NCBI GenBank assembly: GCA_017465845.1
Contig: JAFTVH010000158.1
Span: 1-59,101, forward strand
DNA from: Lachnospiraceae bacterium
Lineage (GTDB): Bacteria > Bacillota > Clostridia > Lachnospirales > Lachnospiraceae
Direction: 5' to 3'
DNA: 59,101 nucleotides
Of the stretch, positions 1-9,706 are shown in pieces (the first letter of the stretch is position 1; every line of letters starts with the position of its first letter). The position numbers and the translations under genes were made by a program. Below the pieces are notes generated by a model. The model had not been told where the DNA came from. It ran no database searches and saw only the letters and a program-made list of their open reading frames with translations.

Positions 1-137
1 TAAATACGGATATGGACATACGATTGATTGTTCGAACCGTTGGATATTATGACATATCCAGTTTTAACCGTTTATTCAAACAAACCTATGGTATGACACC
101 TATAGAATTTAGAGGGAAAAATATAGAGTATGAATAG
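1..137 (+). CDS. AraC-family regulator, C-terminal fragment (5' end outside window)
   Basis: This is the last 44 residues of an AraC/XylS-type DNA-binding protein, read in the frame that begins at base 3 and stops at TAG 135-137. The visible part is the second helix-turn-helix and the closing helix: VGYYDISSFNRLFKQ followed by the typical GMTPIEFR signature. The rest of the gene lies before the window, so its sensor domain is unknown. It lies just upstream of, and on the same strand as, the large dockerin protein, whose start codon is 13 bases beyond its stop. It is therefore a natural candidate regulator of that surface-protein and catabolic cluster; this is inference from position only. Confidence 0.85.
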   Translation, partial: NTDMDIRLIVRTVGYYDISSFNRLFKQTYGMTPIEFRGKNIEYE

Positions 138-150
138 AAGGGAGAAAGGT

Positions 151-3100
151 ATGGGTAAAAAGAAAAGATTAAGAACAAAATTTTTTCATCTTATTTTGGC
201 ATTAATTCTTCTAGTAAGTTCGTTAGGTTCGAATATTACGTTATTAGAAGTAAATGCACAAAACAGTGTTAGTAGTGGTAATACTGTTTATGATATTGAT
301 CCTTTGAACGAAGGTAGTGACTATGTTTACTATGTAGGTGGCGAAGATGCGGCTGAGGGAAATGACGGCAGCAGCGTAGAAAAGGCCATGCCTACGATTA
401 GGGCTGCATATGATTCTTTTGCAGATAAGCTTACGGACAGCGATACTGCAACGATTGTAATCTGTGGAGAGGTTGCAGCGCATAATGATGCGTACGCAAC
501 AAATGGAGGTGATCAAACTGCGTATGAAGGATATTATTTCCCAGAGCATAAAGGAAAGGTGATCATCACTTCTACAGATGGAACCACATCCTATGCAGAT
601 AGCGCAAGCCTAAAGTTTGAAAATAAGGTTTATTACTTGCGCGGAGATACGACCTTTAAAAATATTAAGATAGGTTCTAATGCAAAACGTGTTTTTATGA
701 ACTATTATCCTTTGCATTTAGCTAAGGACATTACCGGAACTGCTTTTTCAACAGAGGTTTTTCTGGGAACCCGAAAAGCATTGACGAATAGCGGTGTGAC
801 GGTAACAGCAAAGGATGCTTTGTTTACGATGGATAGCAGCAGTGTAACAAGCCTGTATGGTGGTGGAGCTTATAATAATCCTTCGGGAGTAGAAGCATTT
901 ACTGTTACGTTGTATATAAATGACGGTAAAATAACAAATTTATATGGTACAGGCCAGAACACAAAGCATAAGAGTGTTACAGTAAATATCAATGGCGGAG
1001 CTGTTACGAATTTGTGTGGTAAGGGGACTGCTGATGCCAGTGTAACTGATGGAATAGAGTTAAATCTTAACAATCTCGACGAAAATTGGACTTGTCCAAC
1101 TACACTTAGTGGATTTACTGGCATTAAGTTGAATTCCTGCAAGGTAAGCATTCCGGGAGCTGCATTAACAGGAGTATCCACATTGTGGCTTACAGATAAC
1201 AGTGTGCTTACGCTTTCTTCAGCACCTGAAGTTGCGACAGTTAATGTTACCATTGAAAAGTCTGGTGAAGAGTGGAATACAGACAATACACAGATTACCG
1301 CGCCGGCAGGCACAGCAGAGGGTATGTTTACGCTGACAAATCAGCTGGAGGATGAATATTCCTGGAAGTATACGGCTACTGATAGCAACACTACATGGAA
1401 ACTTGCCATGAGTGGTGAGGACGAAGGTGGCTCAGGAGATGGCGATGCCGAAAGCGGCGATGGTATTCCAGGTTCGGTGATATATGTAAACGGCGTCAGC
1501 GGAAATGATGCCAATACAGGAACAGCTGCAGATGCTGCATTAAAAACAATGGGTGCAGCATATGCAAAGATTCCTTCCGATAACACAAAGACCACGATTG
1601 TGGTTTGTGGGAATGTGGATGTGTCAAATAGTGGTTTGATTAGTTATTATGATACGTATGAGCAAAAAGATGCTTTTAAGAATACATTAATGTTCCCGGC
1701 ACACAGCGGCGAGGTTGTGATCACTTCTAAGATAGGTGAAGGTGATAATGATTATACCGCTAAAGCAGCTTTAAGTTTCGGCAGTGGTAAAGAGTATATG
1801 CTGCAGGGTGCAACTACATTTGAAAATATCAACATTTCAGGTTATGCAGAAACAATGTATGCAAACTTTTACAATCTGACTTTGGGAGATGGAATTGAAA
1901 GTGAATCTAATTATTATCCGGCAAAAACAGTGTGTTTAGGATACCGACGTACAAATGGAAGCTATAATAAGACAAATGACAGTGTATTTGTTATGAACAG
2001 CGGAAAGCTCCAAACGTACTATGCCGGAACATTCTGGTACGATAGTGATTACTCTATAATGTCTACTATCATAAATGGTGGAATCATCGGAACGATTTAC
2101 GGAACTGGACCTTCAAACAATAAAGAGCAGTCTCAAGTAGATATTACCATTAATGGTGGAACGATTGGCAAATGTTACGGAGCAAGTAATAAGACTAAAG
2201 TCGGTAGTGGCGGTGTTATCATTACCTTAAATAAAGATGCAACGGTTACTACTGTATCAGCAGTAGAGCCTGCAAGTGAAACGAATACGGCAACATTAAA
2301 CGGAACGGCAACATTGAAACTGGTGGGATATGAAGCAAATACGCCATTACCTACTACAATATCTGATTTCAATTGTTTGGAATTGAGCAACAGTTCGATA
2401 ACAATAGGGGATACCTTGGCATCCATGTGGAATAAGATTACAAGGGTTTCTATGACAGATGACAGCTTGATTGCCCTGCAATTTGTTCCGGAGACTCCGA
2501 CACAGAAGGTTGGTGTAACTTTAACGAAGTCAGGTAATGAGTGGAATACAGCAACAGCTGTCATTACAGCACCAAGTAATACTGCGGATATTTTTGAGGT
2601 GATTTCACCATTGGGTTATTCTTTCTCATACGACAGTACCGTAGCGTCATGGACTTTGGCAGAGAGTCAAAGTGACATAGGGCAAAGCGGAACTGCAGGC
2701 ACCGAATTAGACATTGATTTGGGATTGCCGGAGGATGGAAGTTACACGGCGTTGTCTGCAAATGCAACTGCTTATGACACCTACCTGCAGAAGGTAGAAG
2801 ACCTGGGAGATGCGAAAGAAGAGGTCAACGTCATTCAGCCGATTGCCGTGCAGGGAGAAATTGAGCTGTATGTAGATGGCACCAATGGTGATGATAGTAA
2901 TTTGGGCAGTAAAGAGAAACCTTTTAAGACCATATCCAAAGCACTTACTTATGTAGAGGTACTACAGGAAAAGGGTGTTGACGGTGTAGTGGTATATTTG
3001 AGAGAAGGTACTTATGTTGCTACAGAAACAATTACTCTAAACGAAAAGCACTCAGGTAAGAATGGTGTACCTGTTATCATCAGCGCATATAATGATGAAA

Positions 3101-6100
3101 ACGTAGTAATTACCAGTGCAAAAGATATAGCAGGAAGTGCATTTACATCCGTAACGGATGATGCTGTGAGAACTCGTTTACAGGAATCTGTGAAAGATAA
3201 AATTGTCGCAGTTGATCTCAAAGCACAGGGAATTACAGAGTTTGGCTCTATTACATATGGTAATCTGGGTGGTCCTAGTTATCAGATCTTTGTGAACGGC
3301 TCTGAGTTTATACCTGCCAGATATCCAAATGCTGCAAATCTCTGGGTAGGTGAAGTGTTGGATGAAGGTCCTATTATTCTTGGAGCGAATGCAAATACGA
3401 ATTTGGATTCCACCGGTGTGGAATTTAAGATGCAGGATTTTAGACCAACCTTATGGAAAAACGATGGTAACATTTGGTTAAAGGGTTCTATGTATGCTGA
3501 GTGGGATATCAAGAATATCCGAGTGGCAGAAATTCGTGAGGAATCTATCAAGTTGGATGGCGGTGCTTACTATGGCGCGCGTAGTCTGGAAAGTAACACA
3601 TATTATTACTATAACGTATTGGAAGAATTGGATGCACCGGGTGAATATTACCTGGATGGTGCGAATGGTATTTTGTACCTTTATCCGGTAGCAAATATGA
3701 GTTCGGCAGTTGTAACCTATTCTGATGAAGCGAATGATTTGATTCGTTTAGAGAGCACAGAGAATGTAGTATTGAACGGATTGACGCTGGAAAATAGTGC
3801 GGCGAATGGTATTTACATGAATGGCTGTGAGCAGACCATCGTACAGAATTGTAAAATTACCAAAGTAGGTACCGGTGTTGTGCTGAATGAGTGTAAGAAG
3901 AGTGGTGTGATCTATTCGGATCTGGATGAAACTGCTAACAGACCGATAGAAATACTGCCTGCACAAAGATATTTCGATTATACTCCTGACCACAATTTTG
4001 TTCAGAATTGCTACATCCACAGTACCGGAACCAAAAATCCGAAGTTCTGCGCGATTTATGTGAGAGGAACAGGAAATGTAATTTCTCATAACCTGTTACA
4101 GGGTGGATTTTCTGTAAGCATTTATTTACAGTACGCCAAGGAATGTATTGTAGAATACAACGAAATTGTAGGAAGTCCTACAGGCACCTATGACGGTGGT
4201 GCGATTTATATCCCTTATGGTATTTCAGATACCGGACATCATATTAGATATAATTACATACATGATATAGCAGCTTTTAGTGACGAACACAATCCTTGTG
4301 CTATTTACTTTGATGAAGGATTGAGTGGAAACTACGTCTACGGTAATATCATGTCCAATGTACCATGTGGATTCTTTACGAATTCCGGTAGTGAGAATGT
4401 GATTATCAACAACGTGGTACTGGACGGCAGAACCGGAACCGTAAATGGTATCAGAGGAGAATCCAACCATGATGCATATCCGATTTCCCAGAAGGTTACA
4501 AGTGACACAAAGAAAGTTTATGATACATACACAGGTCTTTCATCCGAAAAGAAGCGGGAAGTAAGGGAGCGCTATCCATTGCAGGGAGCTTTGTATGACA
4601 GAATTGCTGCAGCCAAGGCATCCTCTACCGGTGATGCAACTACAGGACTTTTCGTATCTCATGATAATTACATTGCAAATAATGTGATTTATGACTGTAA
4701 GGGTGTGGGATTTGCAGGTACAGGTCATGTAGACCAGAATAACATAATCTTAAATGAGAATCCGTTTGCGAACGTGGCAAGTCATGATTTCTCATTAAAA
4801 TCAGGTGTGGATACCTCTGGCTGGGGCTTTACCTATAAGATTCCATCCATGGATGATATTGGTACAGTAAGAGGCAGCAAGCAGGGAATAGATACTTTTG
4901 CAACATTTATTCCGGCAGCAAGTGAAGAAAAAGTTAATCCAAACGAATTATTGTTACGCTGGACCATTGCCGGTGGTGCCGACACTTATGAATTAAAAAT
5001 AGCGACTAATGCTGACATGACAGAAAATGTTCGTACAGAAACCTTAGAGAAAACACAGCTTTGGTTTGTAGAGGATGAATACTTTGATTATGGTAAAACA
5101 TATTACTGGACAGTTACTGCATACAGTACTGCAGAATCAAGGATTGTGACACCGGTAAGTACCGGAAATCCGTCAGCTTTTACTACCATGACTTATGAAG
5201 AGTATCTGGAGAATAATAAAGTTGACATGACCAAGTTAGAAGCATCCATAACAGAGGCAGAGACATTGCTTGCCGAAGTGAAAGATATCAGTGAAGGCGG
5301 ACTGTACAACGATGGAACAAAAGCAACATTGAATGAAGCGATAGTAGCTGCTGAGGCAGTTGCTGCACTTGGCAATGCACAGACCCAGATGGATGTCAAT
5401 ACAGCAAATGATGTACTTCAGGATGCAATCTATGCGGCCAAGACACAGAGAATGATACAGTATGTTACCTTTGAACAGCTTGCTGCAGCTGACTGGTCAG
5501 ATCCATCAGGCAAGAGAATAACTACAACAGCGGAAGAGGATGAGCTGCAGATGTCTATAGCAAGTGGAAGCCGTTCAGAGGCAGTATACAGTGAAGGTGT
5601 AGGCATCAGGGATATTTTGTGTTTTAAATATAAACTGGATACAAAGGCGTCTTGGAATGGTTTTGCGATAGCTCAGACCAATACCGGTTCATTTATAACA
5701 TCCGGTACAGACGGATACTTTATCTGTATTAATCCGGGACAGGTAGAACTGCAGAAATATCAGGGCGGTTCCAAAGCAGTTCAGTTCAATGTACCAATTG
5801 ACGATACGATTTTTAACGGCGGCGAGTACTACGATATCGAGATTGGAGCTATCAATAATCCGGATGGTTCCATTGGAATTCACTTCAAAATCAACGATAC
5901 AGTAATTTTTGATCCTGAGGTATTTGTAGATACCGTAGACGATAAAGTAATTGCAGGTACGGAACAGACAATTCCGGGAAGTCCGATCACTAATGAGACA
6001 AACTTTGGTGTGGTTGTAAATCCGGGCAATGGGACCTCCTACATAAAAAAGGCAGATTTAGCAGAAGAAATTAAGGTGGCAATAAATAATGTTGGATCTG

Positions 6101-6510
6101 AGACATCTAATGTAGAAATCTCTGCGCCGTCAGATGGTTGGGTGGAAGGTACCAATACCTTTACTGTTGCTGCAGAAAGTGCAAGTACGGTACTGATCAG
6201 TAACGATGGCGGTACAACCTATACTCGCTTGACAGCCGCAGAAACAGATACAGAAAACTGCTACAGTTTTACCGCAGAAAACGTAACAGCCGACACGGTA
6301 ATTACCGTCGCACTTTCCGGTGACGTGAATGGAGATGGTAAACTTAATATTGTGGACAGCTTTAAAGTAAAGGCAGCAGCGTTAGGCAATGCGACACTGG
6401 AAGGTATTGCAGTCTATACAGGCGACGTAAACGGTGACGGCAAGCACAACATTGTGGATAGTTTCAAGGTAAAATCAGTCATTTTAGGTAATGGGGATAT
6501 TAGTTGGTAA
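151..6510 (+). CDS. Secreted multidomain beta-helix protein (GH141-like) with C-terminal type I dockerin
   Basis: A 2119-residue exported protein. The start at 151 is preferred over the in-frame ATG at 130 because GGGAG lies 7-11 bases upstream and the lysine-rich signal peptide (KKKRLRTKFFHLILALILL) then begins at residue 3. Domain order by eye: signal peptide 1-38; beta-helix module A about 60-430; homologous module B about 445-850; a larger right-handed beta-helix about 900-1560 opening with LYVDGTNGDDSNLGSKEKPF and containing an EYYLDGANGILYLYP segment like GH141-type enzymes; an Fn3-like domain about 1580-1685; a FIVAR-like helical segment about 1690-1765; a jelly-roll-like domain about 1768-1985; and a dockerin about 2057-2118 with two calcium loops (DVNGDGKLNIVD and DVNGDGKHNIVD). 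The beta-helix suggests action on a complex polysaccharide, but catalytic residues were not assigned. The next two genes encode cohesin-like partners. Confidence 0.8.
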   Translation: MGKKKRLRTKFFHLILALILLVSSLGSNITLLEVNAQNSVSSGNTVYDIDPLNEGSDYVYYVGGEDAAEGNDGSSVEKAMPTIRAAYDSFADKLTDSDTATIVICGEVAAHNDAYATNGGDQTAYEGYYFPEHKGKVIITSTDGTTSYADSASLKFENKVYYLRGDTTFKNIKIGSNAKRVFMNYYPLHLAKDITGTAFSTEVFLGTRKALTNSGVTVTAKDALFTMDSSSVTSLYGGGAYNNPSGVEAFTVTLYINDGKITNLYGTGQNTKHKSVTVNINGGAVTNLCGKGTADASVTDGIELNLNNLDENWTCPTTLSGFTGIKLNSCKVSIPGAALTGVSTLWLTDNSVLTLSSAPEVATVNVTIEKSGEEWNTDNTQITAPAGTAEGMFTLTNQLEDEYSWKYTATDSNTTWKLAMSGEDEGGSGDGDAESGDGIPGSVIYVNGVSGNDANTGTAADAALKTMGAAYAKIPSDNTKTTIVVCGNVDVSNSGLISYYDTYEQKDAFKNTLMFPAHSGEVVITSKIGEGDNDYTAKAALSFGSGKEYMLQGATTFENINISGYAETMYANFYNLTLGDGIESESNYYPAKTVCLGYRRTNGSYNKTNDSVFVMNSGKLQTYYAGTFWYDSDYSIMSTIINGGIIGTIYGTGPSNNKEQSQVDITINGGTIGKCYGASNKTKVGSGGVIITLNKDATVTTVSAVEPASETNTATLNGTATLKLVGYEANTPLPTTISDFNCLELSNSSITIGDTLASMWNKITRVSMTDDSLIALQFVPETPTQKVGVTLTKSGNEWNTATAVITAPSNTADIFEVISPLGYSFSYDSTVASWTLAESQSDIGQSGTAGTELDIDLGLPEDGSYTALSANATAYDTYLQKVEDLGDAKEEVNVIQPIAVQGEIELYVDGTNGDDSNLGSKEKPFKTISKALTYVEVLQEKGVDGVVVYLREGTYVATETITLNEKHSGKNGVPVIISAYNDENVVITSAKDIAGSAFTSVTDDAVRTRLQESVKDKIVAVDLKAQGITEFGSITYGNLGGPSYQIFVNGSEFIPARYPNAANLWVGEVLDEGPIILGANANTNLDSTGVEFKMQDFRPTLWKNDGNIWLKGSMYAEWDIKNIRVAEIREESIKLDGGAYYGARSLESNTYYYYNVLEELDAPGEYYLDGANGILYLYPVANMSSAVVTYSDEANDLIRLESTENVVLNGLTLENSAANGIYMNGCEQTIVQNCKITKVGTGVVLNECKKSGVIYSDLDETANRPIEILPAQRYFDYTPDHNFVQNCYIHSTGTKNPKFCAIYVRGTGNVISHNLLQGGFSVSIYLQYAKECIVEYNEIVGSPTGTYDGGAIYIPYGISDTGHHIRYNYIHDIAAFSDEHNPCAIYFDEGLSGNYVYGNIMSNVPCGFFTNSGSENVIINNVVLDGRTGTVNGIRGESNHDAYPISQKVTSDTKKVYDTYTGLSSEKKREVRERYPLQGALYDRIAAAKASSTGDATTGLFVSHDNYIANNVIYDCKGVGFAGTGHVDQNNIILNENPFANVASHDFSLKSGVDTSGWGFTYKIPSMDDIGTVRGSKQGIDTFATFIPAASEEKVNPNELLLRWTIAGGADTYELKIATNADMTENVRTETLEKTQLWFVEDEYFDYGKTYYWTVTAYSTAESRIVTPVSTGNPSAFTTMTYEEYLENNKVDMTKLEASITEAETLLAEVKDISEGGLYNDGTKATLNEAIVAAEAVAALGNAQTQMDVNTANDVLQDAIYAAKTQRMIQYVTFEQLAAADWSDPSGKRITTTAEEDELQMSIASGSRSEAVYSEGVGIRDILCFKYKLDTKASWNGFAIAQTNTGSFITSGTDGYFICINPGQVELQKYQGGSKAVQFNVPIDDTIFNGGEYYDIEIGAINNPDGSIGIHFKINDTVIFDPEVFVDTVDDKVIAGTEQTIPGSPITNETNFGVVVNPGNGTSYIKKADLAEEIKVAINNVGSETSNVEISAPSDGWVEGTNTFTVAAESASTVLISNDGGTTYTRLTAAETDTENCYSFTAENVTADTVITVALSGDVNGDGKLNIVDSFKVKAAALGNATLEGIAVYTGDVNGDGKHNIVDSFKVKSVILGNGDISW

Positions 6511-6521
6511 GGAGAAAGAAC

Positions 6522-8693
6522 ATGAAAAAAGGGATAAAGAAATTGTTGTCCTTTGTGCTTTGTATGTGCCTTTGTATGCCTGCTTTTCCGGTACAGGCAG
6601 AAGAGGAGAGTGCTACTTCAGAAACTACATTCACTGCAACCTTGGACAAGGCGTCCATTTATGAAAGCAGTGTGGACCAGACAGTAGTTATGACTGTAAA
6701 TGCAGATCAGCCTACTACACTGGCGGCTATTGGTGCTACGGTTTACTGTGATAATGCATTTATGCTGACCGGAATTACAAGCACGGATACGCGTATAGAT
6801 TTTACCGGAAATGTAAATGTGGATAATGGAAAAATTGACTGGTATGATTCCGATTTAGCGACATACTCAGATGTAACCAATATTGCAGTGGCAACCTTTA
6901 CCGTACCAGCAAACACTTCAGCGGGAAATTATGAGGTCGGCTTGAAAGAGTTGATATTGCTGGATGGAAACGGTAATCCTTTTGTGAATGAAGTGACTGT
7001 TTCTGCAACACTTGAAGTAAAAAGTGCAGAAGAGGTTATCAACTATGCAGCAGGAATTTCTGCTTCGGGTAATGCTTTAGAGGTTGGAGATACTGTAAAT
7101 ATTAATATTGCGGTATCCCACAGTACAGAAGCAGCTTTTGCAGCGGCTGAAATCACAGTGGGTTATGACAGCAGTGTACTGAGCTTTGATGCAGAGACAT
7201 TTAAAACAAACTATCCAAGCGTGAGTGCAGATACTGCAATCGCGAATACTTTGAAGCTGGTAGACCACGGTGCGTCTAAGACATTCGGGGAGAACGGTTA
7301 TGTGTATACCGTACCGTTTAAGGCAGATGCGGCAGCGGATAATACAAATGTGACTTTGGATTCTGCAGGCTTTGCTACGCAGACAGAAGCAGAGACCAAG
7401 GATCTTGTAGTAGCTAACCGTAATCCGGAAAGTGTTACTTTGAATATTTCAAAGAAGTCTTTAACGGTTACTTTGCCGGAAGGTGATATTCTGTTGGGTG
7501 AAGAGAATGTCATTTACGGAGAAAGCTATACCTTTATATTAGCGGACAAGGATAATTATGACTATACCATTGAAAGTGTGACAGTGGGCGGTACTGACGT
7601 AACGGAAAGTATCATTGATAATGGTGACGGTAGTTATACTGTTCCGAGTGTTACAGGAGAAATGGTAATTAACGCAACCCGCACTGCAAAGAGCTATAGT
7701 GTAACCATCGAAGGTACTGCGGGAGAAGGCGAGGTTATTGGTACTACCGGTGAAGATGCAGCAACTTACGGCACAGCATATACTTTTACCGTACCGGTAA
7801 ATTCGGAGGAATATAGTTATGAAGTTGCGATTACAATTGATGGAAGTACTTATACGAATGCAACATCAGTGTCCGGTACAGATGTAGTTACATACACCGT
7901 TCCGGGAACAGACATTACCGGTGATATAGTTATCACAGTAACAAAAACAGCGCTTGGAGAAAAAGAAGTGGCAGTTACGATCCCATCTGGTGTAGATGCA
8001 ACAGGTGATGCAATCGTAACAATTGGCCAGTCTTATACTCTGACCCTTACCGAGGAAGCAGGCTATATTTACATGGTTACAGCAACTATGGAGAATAGTG
8101 ATTCTGTTGCATTGACAGAAGGAACCGATGATGCCGGAAATAAGACCTACACCATTGCAAACGTAACTGGAGCAATCGTATTTAATATTACGAAAACAGT
8201 TGATATAAACGGTGTTACTGTTAGCCAGTATATCCAGTTAAATGGCACTATTATGTGGCTGGTGGAAAATACTACTGTCGTAGCAGAGGGCAAGGTACCG
8301 ACTTATAACGGAGCAAATATGTTCTGGTCCGATGCATACGGCAGTGACGCAGACGGTGATAACGTAAATGACGGAGCATACTGCTATCTGGTGATTTCCG
8401 GCGACAGTGCAGACACTGTCCTTGCAGCAGCAAAATCAGCCTTGAGCATTGCAAGCTTAAGCGGAACAGTAGTGGAAGTAACTTACGATAATGACGTAAA
8501 CGAAACCGGCAAGGTAGATGCAAGCGATGCGCAGCTGGTATGGAATATGTATAATGTGAAGTATTCAGATTTTACCGAAGATGTGACTGTAGCAAAATTC
8601 CTGGAAGCTGATGTGAATGGTGATAAAACTGTAGACACCGAAGACGCAGCAGCAATTATCAGTGCGATTCTTGAAAATGCAGGTACAAATTAA
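6522..8693 (+). CDS. Secreted adaptor scaffoldin: two cohesin-like domains plus dockerin
   Basis: A 723-residue exported protein. The start is ATG 6522 with AAGGAGA at 6509-6515; a TTG at 6504 lies upstream but has no suitable site. Signal peptide 1-27 ends FPVQA-EE. Two beta-sandwich domains follow (about 35-165 and 172-300), with the cohesin pattern of a GDTVNINIAV-type strand, YDSSVLSF, and an ATFTVPAN or VYTVPFKAD strand. Three short repeats about 305-560 (AVTIPSG, SYTFIL, TYTVPGTDITGDIVITVT type) act as linkers. A possible X-like module about 565-645 precedes a dockerin about 650-720. Its first calcium loop is degenerate (DVNETGKVDASD, Thr at position 5) and its second is canonical (DVNGDKTVDTED). 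Eleven bases separate it from the dockerin enzyme. It probably links enzyme dockerins to the anchor encoded next. Assignment as cohesin is by pattern, not by search. Confidence 0.7.
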   Translation: MKKGIKKLLSFVLCMCLCMPAFPVQAEEESATSETTFTATLDKASIYESSVDQTVVMTVNADQPTTLAAIGATVYCDNAFMLTGITSTDTRIDFTGNVNVDNGKIDWYDSDLATYSDVTNIAVATFTVPANTSAGNYEVGLKELILLDGNGNPFVNEVTVSATLEVKSAEEVINYAAGISASGNALEVGDTVNINIAVSHSTEAAFAAAEITVGYDSSVLSFDAETFKTNYPSVSADTAIANTLKLVDHGASKTFGENGYVYTVPFKADAAADNTNVTLDSAGFATQTEAETKDLVVANRNPESVTLNISKKSLTVTLPEGDILLGEENVIYGESYTFILADKDNYDYTIESVTVGGTDVTESIIDNGDGSYTVPSVTGEMVINATRTAKSYSVTIEGTAGEGEVIGTTGEDAATYGTAYTFTVPVNSEEYSYEVAITIDGSTYTNATSVSGTDVVTYTVPGTDITGDIVITVTKTALGEKEVAVTIPSGVDATGDAIVTIGQSYTLTLTEEAGYIYMVTATMENSDSVALTEGTDDAGNKTYTIANVTGAIVFNITKTVDINGVTVSQYIQLNGTIMWLVENTTVVAEGKVPTYNGANMFWSDAYGSDADGDNVNDGAYCYLVISGDSADTVLAAAKSALSIASLSGTVVEVTYDNDVNETGKVDASDAQLVWNMYNVKYSDFTEDVTVAKFLEADVNGDKTVDTEDAAAIISAILENAGTN

Positions 8694-8717
8694 TATGCCT
8701 GTAAGGAAGGAAGGGAT

Positions 8718-9665
8718 ATGATGCGAAAAATATTTGGCACCATACTGCGCATACTTTTGTTATTACTAATGTTTTCTGGCAATATTATAAGCGTATCAGC
8801 AGAAGAGTCTTTGGGAAGTGTAAACACAGCGGGAGGAGTCACGCATAGTGGCTCCCCTGCCCCTTCCTTTTCCTTTGAACTTTCTGTAGATGGTAAGGAT
8901 ATCAAAGAAGTAGAGTTCGGAGATATCATCACAGTGGTTTTGCGCCTGAAAAGAACAGATGCAAACGAACCATATACCATGTATGCCATGCAGGATGAAA
9001 TCCGCTATGACAGTACCTTTTTTGAATTGATGGGAGACAGTGCGGTGTTAGGAAATGGCATTGCATCCACGGACATAGCCATGGTGGATCAATATAGAGA
9101 ATTTTATATGAACTATCTGTCTATGAATGGCGGAGAGGAGTGGAATGCAGACACACTTATCGGCAGTTTTCAGTTGAAAGTAGTAGGGGAATCGGGGGTC
9201 ACCAAAATTACAAATCAGGATTATCTGGTGTCCCTACAAGACGGAAGCGACAGTTATCCCTGTAATGCCAATGAAGTAACCATAATTCTATCAACAGATT
9301 GTGTAGTAACTTTCCGGACTAACGGCGGCAGCGAATTGGATGATATAACAGTGTTATTCGGAGAAAAGATTAAGCGTCCGAATGATCCTGTCAGAGAAGG
9401 TTTTCGGTTTGAAGGCTGGTTCAAGGATATTCATTTGACAGAGGAGTGGAATTTTGAGAACGATACTGTTCAGGAAAATATGTCCCTGTATGCGAAGTGG
9501 AGTGCAGTAGAGATGGAAGAGGATGTGCTTGGAACAGATATAACAGCAGAAACTTCTGATATGAATCAGGTAGCTGGATATTGGTGGTGGACCTTGGTTC
9601 TTATTCTTCTGATTTTGGTGTTGATATGGTTTCGCAAGCATAAGGGAGAAAAGAATAAAGAATAA
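8718..9665 (+). CDS. Membrane-anchored cohesin-like protein with InlB-type repeat
   Basis: A 315-residue type I membrane protein. Ribosome site GGAAGG lies just before ATG 8718. The signal peptide (MMRKIFGTILRILLLLLMFS) is followed by a cohesin-like beta-sandwich about 45-195 with ITVVLRLKRT, IRYDSTFFELMG and LIGSFQLKVVGESG strands. Next is one Listeria-Bacteroides (InlB B) repeat about 197-265 (VTFRTNGGSE ... GFRFEGWFKD ... MSLYAKW). A single transmembrane helix (WWWTLVLILLILVLIWF) and a basic tail RKHKGEKNKE close the protein. No LPXTG motif is present, so it is held by its membrane span rather than by sortase. It is third in a row with the dockerin enzyme and the cohesin-dockerin adaptor, 24 bases after the latter, which suggests it is the cell-surface anchor of that complex. 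Confidence 0.7.
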   Translation: MMRKIFGTILRILLLLLMFSGNIISVSAEESLGSVNTAGGVTHSGSPAPSFSFELSVDGKDIKEVEFGDIITVVLRLKRTDANEPYTMYAMQDEIRYDSTFFELMGDSAVLGNGIASTDIAMVDQYREFYMNYLSMNGGEEWNADTLIGSFQLKVVGESGVTKITNQDYLVSLQDGSDSYPCNANEVTIILSTDCVVTFRTNGGSELDDITVLFGEKIKRPNDPVREGFRFEGWFKDIHLTEEWNFENDTVQENMSLYAKWSAVEMEEDVLGTDITAETSDMNQVAGYWWWTLVLILLILVLIWFRKHKGEKNKE

Positions 9666-9706
9666 GCTCCATGGAGAGAAAATAATGCGAGCAAAAGGAG
9701 GAGAAA

